Positions 57,952 through 64,000 of a stretch of 64,000 bases of DNA are shown piece after piece. The first letter of the stretch is position 1. The number at the start of each line of letters is the position of its first letter. This DNA comes from Rutpela maculata (taxonomy: Eukaryota > Arthropoda > Insecta > Coleoptera > Cerambycidae), in NCBI GenBank assembly GCA_936432065.2, contig OW386285.2, forward strand, positions 182,528,301 through 182,592,300. Reading direction: 5' to 3'. Both the position numbers and the translations under genes were made by a program. Below the pieces are notes generated by a model. The model was not told where the DNA came from, searched no databases, and saw nothing but the letters and a program-made list of their open reading frames with translations.

Positions 57952-58509
57952 TTGATGCTATACAGTTGCAGAGTAGAGATGCACGTCTATAAAATTTGCG
58001 ACAAAATATTCGCATGGTCCAGTGGTTTAAGTCGCCACTTATTTAGTCACACAAACCGTCTTTTCCACTGTGGTTCATGTAATAAAACATTTAATAGAAA
58101 AGATAAGCTAAAAGATCATATACAAACAATACATGAAGAGTTATTCAGAGACAGGGAAACAGGCTTAAAAAACACCAAGGAACCAACCATGACAGCTGAA
58201 GAAAAGGAAAGAGAAATATGTAATAGAAATATTGCTTAAAGCAAGAAAGACAAATACGAAGACTACATGAAGAGTTATCCAATGGTTGGGAGACTGCCTC
58301 GAAAAACACCAAGCAGACATCCAAGACAGCTGAAGAAAAGGAAAGAGAAAGCCGCAATAAAAATATTCTGGCAGCACCTAAAGCAAGACAATTATCTCAA
58401 ACGCAAACTAAGAATTGAAAACCTTGGTATAACGTATGCAACATCTCTGATGAAGCAAATTCTAGATGAAGCAAATTCTAGATGTTCTACGTTTGGGAAG
58501 ATGTACTGA
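57952..58509 (+). pseudogene. C2H2 zinc-finger gene relic with internal duplication
   Basis: The frame holds a degenerate finger (CDKIFAWSSGLSRHLFSH) and a good C2H2 finger (CGSCNKTFNRKDKLKDHIQT), then a charged tail (MTAEEKEREICNRN) with a stop at 58238. About 134 bp is duplicated in tandem: ACATGAAGAGTTAT at 58131 and 58265, each followed by AGCTGAAGAAAAGGAAAGAG. In the second copy the matching protein lies in another frame. The last codons (58470-58509) fall within the left arm of the giant palindrome. The gene's identity is unknown. Confidence 0.6.
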
Positions 58510-59992
58510 AATAAGGCATTCCATCGATAGACATGCCCAGTGTCTAGGCGTCAAACAACATATTTTATATAAAATACTTTTATACAATATATTAATTACT
58601 TAATAAATTTTGCTGGTAATATTTCAACATGTTTTATTAGTTGCAGGTGTCTCCTATACATTCACATCTAATCCCATATCGATATATTTTAGTTTTGTAA
58701 AACCATTTAACGCCGCTGCTTGTGCTATGTTTCGTTATTGAAATTTTAAGGCGCAAATTTGACCAAACTGCTTAATGACTGTTTTTAGTATTAATATACT
58801 CTGTTTAATGAAATTATCGTTAAAAATACAATTAATATACATAACTGTATACTTTTATTTAAACCTACAAAGTATTTACCCTGCCCTGGTATAAAAACCC
58901 AATATATATTAACCTAATTTTTATTATACCATACTTGCTAATGTCTCCGGTACCATCTAATTCTATCGACATATTTTGGCTTCATAAACTCTACAACTTT
59001 ACTTATGCAATCTTTCAAATATGGTTTTATCAAATTATTGGAACCGTAAACTTTTTATTTTGATAATATTTTTAAAATATACAGGGTAATAAAAAAATAC
59101 TGTATTCAATAGAAAAGTAGGAATTATTTATTTTAACTTAATTTAACATATTAAATGTTAGGTTGTGTAAGTTGCGCGCGCAGCTTTCACAACCTAACCT
59201 ATACGTCCAATTTATGTAACATATGGTGTGAAGGTGTCAGACAGCACCTAAGCCAACCTAACATTTAATATGTTAAATCAAGTTGAAATAAATAATTCCT
59301 ACTTTTCTATTGAATGCAGTATCTTTTTTTTATTAGCCTGTATATTTTAAAAATATTTTCAAAATAAAAAGTTTACGGTTCCAATAAGACTAATTTAATT
59401 TGATAAAACCATATTTGAAATATTGCATGAGTAAAGTTGTAGAGTTTATGAAGCCAAAATATGTCGATAGAATTAGATGGTACCGGAGACATTAGCAAGT
59501 ATGGTATAATAAAAATTAGGTTAATATATATTGGATTTTTGTACCAGGCCAGGGTAAATACTTTATAGGTTTAAATAAAAGTATACAGTTATGTGTATTA
59601 ATTGTATTTTTAATGATAATTTCATTAAACAGGGTATATAAAATGCATTACAGAACAGTCATTAAGCAGTCTGGTCAAATTTACGCCTTAAAATTTCAAT
59701 AACGAAATATAGCACAAGCAGCGGCGTTAAATGGTTTTACGAAACTAAAATATATCGATATAGGATTAGATGTGAATGTATAGGAGACACCTGCAACTAA
59801 AGGTAGTAATAAAATATGTTGAAATATAACAAGCAAAATTTATTAAGTAGGTAATTAATATATTGTATAAATGTAGTTTATATAAAATATGTTGTTTGAC
59901 GCCTAGACACTGGGCATGTCTATCGATGGAATATCTTATTTCAGTACATCTTCCCAAACAACTATCAAATACGTAGAACATCTAGAATTTGA
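58473..59992. repeat. Giant near-perfect palindrome, 1.5 kb
   Basis: The left arm (about 58473-59166) and right arm (about 59254-59992) are reverse complements with roughly 95% identity by eye and a few short indels (one of 13 nt near 59965). The spacer is about 87 nt and holds its own short inverted pair (AGGTTGTG/CACAACCT). The left arm starts inside the zinc-finger relic's last codons. No transposase and no clear TSD were found. Confidence 0.93.
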
Positions 59993-60049
59993 GTAGGTAA
60001 AGAATGAGAAATGGCATGTACCACCCTCCATGCCTCCCTGTGTATCCCC

Positions 60050-60345
60050 CACTCCTCACCCCACCCTAAACAGGATTGGTCGATGGGAGGGAATGAGCCA
60101 CACCCACCTTAACAGGATTGGTCAATGGGATGGATAAGCCGCGCCCACTTTAACGGGATTGGCCGATGGGAGGGGATAAGCCACGCCCTCCTTAACGGGA
60201 TTGGTCGATGGGAGGGGATAAGCCGCGCCCACATTAACGGGATTGATCAATGGGAGGGGATAAGCCGCACCCACTTTAACGTGATTGGACGATGGGAGGG
60301 GATAAGTCGCACCCACCCTAACGGGATTGGTCTATGGGAGGGAAG
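60050..60345 (+). repeat. 42-bp minisatellite with CCAAT-, GC-box- and GATA-like motifs
   Basis: TAACGGGATT or a close variant starts at 60109, 60151, 60193, 60235, 60277 and 60319 (exactly 42 bp), with one more diverged copy before. Most units carry ATTGG (inverted CCAAT), GATAAG and CGCGCCCAC/CGCACCCAC. It ends about 210 bp before the ATG of the next gene. Frames across it on both strands are repeat artefacts. Confidence 0.92.
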
Positions 60346-60554
60346 GAGGGAGGTGAACTCAACATACTTCTAAATGGGGTGGGAGGGGTGTGAAGCCGTG
60401 GTGGTATTATAGACCTCTGTTGCAGGCATACGAAGCACCTCCCCAATCAAATTAATTTTTATTACATAAATACGTTTAACACCATTGAGGGGTTTCCATT
60501 ATTGTTCATGTGTTAACAGTACTTCAAGAAACAATTAAATTTTAACTATTCAAG
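60346..60554. other. Presumed upstream region of the 60555 gene
   Basis: A GC-rich start (60370-60440) followed by AT-rich sequence; no clear TATA box was identified. Confidence 0.4.
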
Positions 60555-61209
60555 ATGGTCGAAAACTGTAGTGTCTTGCCTGAACTAACTGAAATTTGAC
60601 TTATTTAATAATTTACCTTCAGCATCTCAGAATAAAAATAATTTAGTGATACTTGGTGAAAGAAGGCATAAACTAAATAAATCGAGAAGCAAATATGTGT
60701 CAACGGGATTATCCAGTGATTTCTGTTATAACCCATGTGTAAAGCTAAGTGGAAATAAAAATGATGCAATAATTTTTACCGAAAAAGAGTGGATTCATTT
60801 TCTTACATTTCGAGGAATTGTTAATAATTTCATATACTCCAACGATAAAACACAACCAATAGACGCTGATGATTTCTCTATTCAATTTGAGCAATTCCTT
60901 AATTCCAAAGTTATAAAAATTGTAAAGAACAATTCATACGTTTACTTGGGTTATGAATCAATCTGCAAGTTGTGGGAAGTATTACCACTTGTCAAGTATA
61001 GCATTGATATGTTAAGAAGACAACAGTTTATAAATTATTTCAAGAACGTGCAGAGAGAACTACAACGTCAAGGAGGAAATGTATTTGAAAATGCTGTAAA
61101 CCTTGTTCAACAGAGCATGAATTGTAATAATGAGAATGTTTCCATGCTCATGGAGTTAATTTACATTTATCCAGAAGTATTCGAAGTGGAATGTTTTGGT
61201 AGGGTGTAA
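60555..61209 (+). pseudogene. Unrecognised gene at the Polinton end, one frameshift
   Basis: ATG 60555 opens 14 codons; a frameshift near 60597 leads into a frame of about 200 codons ending at TAA 61207-61209. The product is hydrophilic and helical-looking, without signal peptide or membrane segment (ILGERRHKLNKSRSK near the start; SICKLWEVLPLVKYSIDMLR and NAVNLVQQSMN later). AATAAA follows at 61394-61399. It converges on the integrase gene. I do not recognise the family; position suggests a Polinton accessory gene. Confidence 0.6.
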
Positions 61210-61393
61210 TGGTGAAGAAAGTAACATTTAATTTATTGTTTCTAAGAAATTTTTAACCATTGATCGAATGTCACATATTGTGAGTCTTATTTTAGAAGTA
61301 ATGTATATAGTGATAGATTTTGTAAATTAATGTAAACGTAACTCATTTACTTGTTATTTTATACAATTTTATAAAATATGTGAAAAAGATATA

Positions 61394-61429
61394 AATAAAA
61401 AACACTTATTGCTTAAAATTTGTTTTATT
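61394..61429. promoter_or_regulatory. Facing polyadenylation signals
   Basis: AATAAA on the plus strand (61394-61399) and AATAAA on the minus strand (61429-61424) lie 25 bp apart between the convergent 60555 and integrase genes, so both transcripts could end in this short interval. Confidence 0.65.
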
Positions 61430-61459
61430 AAAATAAAAAGACATATGTACAGATTATAT

Positions 61460-62357
61460 TTATACAATTTGATTTTTCAAAATCCATGAATTATGTTGAC
61501 TGTTTAACCCAAGCCATTTAACATAGAGTTTATCCCCCTTTTTTCTGATAATCTTCTCCACAATATATATGTCAGGATACTTTACGTTCTGTAGTTCATG
61601 CTCGTAAAAACCTCCTTGAATTTGATCCCCTTCCTGATCCTCCAAGAAATATGTATAAATTTCATTTGACCAATTAGGAGTATAACCTTTTGAAAATGCT
61701 TCTCTATATTTACTAATTCTTATATAATCATTAACTTTAAATTTCTGTTTTCTTGGATCAACTGTTTTCAGATGGCTATAGGCAGTTCGCAACAATCGTT
61801 TCTCTACTTTCTTTTTCATTTATTGGTTTCATTCCAATAGTTCTGTGCTTTGTGTTATTGTATTCTGTAACGATATCTGATAAGATATCTAACCATTTGT
61901 AATTTCCTTGTAAGCTGAACTGCCTCCACATTTTATTTTTTAAAGTTCTATTCACTCTTTCTACAACACTCGCTTTAAGGTGTGTGTAAGAGCTATAGTG
62001 GTTAATTTTCCACCTATCGGTTAATTCCTTAAATTCCTTATTGTAAAATTCTTTACCCATATCTGTCTGTAAATTTTTGGGTCGTACATTCATCTGCGTC
62101 AAGATCTTGTCCATCGCTCGTACAACTTCATTTCCACTTTTATTTTTCAGAGGTTCGCACCAAACAAATTTTGAAAATACGTTAATAACCACTAAAATAT
62201 ACTTATAACCTTTATTTATTTTAGTATACTTGATCATTTCAACAAGATCTGCTTGAACAAGATCATTAAGACCCTTAACAATTACTCTTCTTCTTTTAAA
62301 GTACTTTCTGGCATGCTTATGAATTTCATTGACTATTTCCTGTTTAATATTAGTCAT
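61460..62357 (-). pseudogene. Polinton integrase with chromodomain, one frameshift
   Basis: The minus-strand frame from 62357 has the retrovirus-like core: QADLVEMIKYTKINKGYKYI (first Asp), LQTDMGKEFYN (second Asp) and ASVVERVNRTLKNKMW (Glu), followed by FSLQGNYKWLDIL, a wording typical of Polinton integrases. A frameshift near 61800 puts the C-terminal part in another frame (61819-61460): an SH3-like segment (FKVNDYIRISKYREAF) and a chromodomain (YIVEKIIRKKGDKLYVKWLG). All three catalytic acids remain. Confidence 0.88.
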
Positions 62358-62778
62358 CCTTGGTCAGCGGGCACTGCAGAACTATTTGAACATATAGCGC
62401 ATCTTTTTTCTTTGCATAGAACATAAACTTATCTTCAATATTTATGATTTCCCCCACAAGTTTTTCTGGTAAACCTTCTTTCGTGTTCAAGAAAACTGTG
62501 GTATCGACAGGTGAAACCTCTATATTTTCAACTCTACCAGATACAAGGATTTTGTATTCTGTTGTAGTATTTTCTAATGTGTAGAAATTTATACTTTTAG
62601 ATTTCTGTACACGACCTCGTACATTTGTAATACAATTGCTATGATATGAAGAGGGCTCGCAAATGTAAAAAGGTGATGTTCTTGGGGGTGAGGTTAAGAT
62701 GAGTGAAGGGGGAGTTGGTGCAGAATATGGAGTTATTCTCTCCCTCAACATGTGCCTTCCAAATTTATCAATTGGCAT
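62350..62778 (-). CDS. Unknown Polinton-associated protein
   Basis: 142 codons from ATG 62778, overlapping the start of the integrase by 8 bp. Pro- and Ser-rich near the N-terminus (YSAPTPPSLILTSPPRTSP), then a beta-rich-looking remainder (SGRVENIEVSPVDTTVFLNT, YVQIVLQCPL). The tight overlap suggests co-transcription with the integrase. The family was not recognised; dUTPase- or capsid-like folds cannot be judged by eye. Confidence 0.65.
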   Translation of the reverse strand: MPIDKFGRHMLRERITPYSAPTPPSLILTSPPRTSPFYICEPSSYHSNCITNVRGRVQKSKSINFYTLENTTTEYKILVSGRVENIEVSPVDTTVFLNTKEGLPEKLVGEIINIEDKFMFYAKKKDALYVQIVLQCPLTKDD

Positions 62779-62971
62779 GGTTAACAGACCTAAAGTTTTA
62801 CACTTAATGAGGCTCTAACTTTCCACACATACTATTTATCGTATTATTTTAGCTTCCCTCAATTGTTCTATTATTGAAATTGTTTCATTATTATGTCCAT
62901 TATTCCCTACTAATTGTGACGCTATCAGGAGTCTTAAACGATCTACAATTTCATTATAGTCATCAAAATGC
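62779..62971. other. Short intergenic interval
   Basis: No clear feature; a decayed minus-strand frame may be present. Confidence 0.3.
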
Positions 62972-63949
62972 TTATATTCCATTGAATTCCATCATTGTTG
63001 GATTTCCTCCTCTCTTGTTTTGACTCCTTGTTTTCATCGTTTGCGATATAGGAAGAGAACTAGATCTCGATCTTTGCACCGTAGCTCGTATTGATGATGC
63101 TGATTTATTTGAGGTACTGGTTTTCTTATTGTTCCTTTCTTGAGTCAGCGAATATAAGTTCGTAACTCTTGGTTTAATAATATCTATAAATTTAAATGAA
63201 TTCGATGTAGATAGGCCTTTCTCCGAATCGTAACCTAGGTAATGAGCATTAGTCTTTCTAATTATATCAATGTACTGATCTATATCAGTCGGTCGATAAC
63301 CCGCAGGATGCTTTTTAAACATTAATTTATGCAATCCCGGTGTACCTATGTATTTAAATTGACCGTTAATGATAAAGTCGGCTCCATCAAAGTCAATAGT
63401 TGCATCACCAATCGCATATTTTTTCGCAAATGGGTCGAAGTAAACACCGAAGGTATCGTCATATTCATTTTTTACATCCTCAAATTTACCTTCTATATAC
63501 GTTCGCGGTAAAGGTTTTTTAAATTGTTGTAAATACTTTTCATGCTCGGCCGCTGTAGATGTATCTGCTATCGTTGCTGGAAAAGTTTCATCAAAAAAAC
63601 TTTCAGCGATTTCAGGTCTTACTTGGGTTGGATCATACTGAAATGTTTCATCCTCCAAGTAAACAGGTCCTGCGGTATTGTAATATTCAAGAGGAGTTTG
63701 ACCAATTGATCGAGTGTTTAAACCTTCACGGTTAATTTCTTCTTTTAGCTCCTTTTTCAAATAAGGTTTTGGCAAAGCACTTTCCGTTTTAATTAGAGTT
63801 GACACCAAATCTTTAAGAGGTTGAGTAATTGGCTTGTAAGTTTTCTCTAACTGGGACGGTGATTTGTCAATATCTCTTTTCAAACTTTCATATTTTTGTT
63901 TCAACGCCTCTCTTGTTTTTAACAGTTGTACTGCTAATCGGTTATCCAT
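62972..63949 (-). CDS. DUF8207-like Polinton protein
   Basis: 325 codons from ATG 63949. The N-terminal third is charged and helical (LLKTREALKQKYESLKRDID), consistent with a coiled coil. The middle has the block YFDPFAKKYAIGDATIDFDG followed by YIGTPGLHKLMFKKHP, which resembles the DUF8207 signature (G-TPGL-x-L) of insect Polinton proteins as I recall it. The C-terminus is Ser/Arg-rich. No frameshift. Molecular function unknown; possibly structural. Confidence 0.75.
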   Translation of the reverse strand: MDNRLAVQLLKTREALKQKYESLKRDIDKSPSQLEKTYKPITQPLKDLVSTLIKTESALPKPYLKKELKEEINREGLNTRSIGQTPLEYYNTAGPVYLEDETFQYDPTQVRPEIAESFFDETFPATIADTSTAAEHEKYLQQFKKPLPRTYIEGKFEDVKNEYDDTFGVYFDPFAKKYAIGDATIDFDGADFIINGQFKYIGTPGLHKLMFKKHPAGYRPTDIDQYIDIIRKTNAHYLGYDSEKGLSTSNSFKFIDIIKPRVTNLYSLTQERNNKKTSTSNKSASSIRATVQRSRSSSLPISQTMKTRSQNKRGGNPTMMEFNGI

Positions 63950-64000
63950 TATTACTGACTGATATCATTTAGTGTTTTAACTTTATATATGAATGAATTT

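Larger units (their letters stand above)
60555..63964. mobile_element. One end of a Polinton/Maverick element
   Basis: An integrase of the Polinton type with a chromodomain, a DUF8207-like protein and an unknown protein lie close together on the minus strand; an unknown gene faces them on the plus strand. This clustering is characteristic of Polintons, large DNA transposons related to adintoviruses. DNA polymerase B, packaging ATPase, protease and capsid genes are not in the window and may lie beyond 64000. Frameshifts in at least two genes suggest a decayed copy. Confidence 0.8.

Noticed and set aside
60122..60373. Pro- and Gly-rich repeat ORFs on both strands; CRISPR-like spacing
   Set aside because: This is a contiguous 42-bp minisatellite without spacers, in a eukaryotic context; neither a gene nor a CRISPR array.

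Overview
The window reads as AT-rich nuclear DNA of an insect, possibly a beetle. Nearly everything recognisable is mobile or repetitive: three LTR retrotransposon families (BEL/Pao, an env-bearing errantivirus-like Gypsy, a CsRn1-like Gypsy), a non-LTR reverse transcriptase relic, hAT and pogo relics, a tRNA-derived SINE, many TIR elements (several flanked by TA), (TA)n tracts, satellites, and one end of a Polinton/Maverick. No complete host gene can be shown; two or three possible exons on the minus strand near 38.2-41.7 kb are the only hint. Species assignment is inference.

Layout. 0.4-3.7 kb: foldback-like composite with ~520-bp inverted arms, holding a 1.3-kb TA-flanked TIR element. 3.9-4.6 kb: non-LTR RT fragment running into a 30-bp minisatellite. 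6.8-13.7 kb: degraded BEL/Pao element on the minus strand with both LTRs, a tRNA-Tyr-type PBS and a SINE in its leader, between (TA)n tracts. 13.7-22.3 kb: diverged repeats, two hAT (DUF4371-like) relics and two foldback structures. 22.69-24.28 kb: about five ~309-bp satellite monomers, each carrying a type I hammerhead ribozyme; the first 1.3 monomers are inverted. A (TA)n tract at the end of this satellite is the target (TSD TATA) of the errantivirus-like element at 24.3-37.9 kb. That element has gag, pol and env relics, a covarying set of leader hairpins, and a plausible leader-to-env splice. Its integrase is split by a 5.07-kb TTAA-flanked insert, which holds a 4.1-kb TA-flanked element with a 108-bp tandem repeat, which in turn holds a 575-bp TIR element.

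37.9-43.5 kb is mostly unclassified. 43.5-49.8 kb is a fairly young CsRn1-like Gypsy element (5-bp TSD TCATA, 910-residue pol frame) whose 3' LTR is split by a deleted pogo-like element. 49.86-53.79 kb is an anomalous GC-rich, non-coding block with recurring ACCTG/CAGGT palindromes. 53.8-57.3 kb is AT-rich with a 569-bp-spaced duplication. A (CATAC)n tract at 57.4-57.8 kb leads to a broken C2H2 zinc-finger gene, whose last codons lie inside a 1.5-kb near-perfect palindrome (58.47-59.99 kb). A 42-bp minisatellite (60.05-60.35 kb) precedes a Polinton segment with an unrecognised plus-strand gene and a convergent minus-strand block: integrase with chromodomain, an unknown protein and a DUF8207-like protein.

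The strongest candidate for an undescribed system is the hammerhead satellite. Its stem III is self-complementary, suggesting action as a dimer, and its copies are nearly identical, suggesting recent amplification. It resembles animal retrozymes and hammerhead satellites, but no database search was possible.
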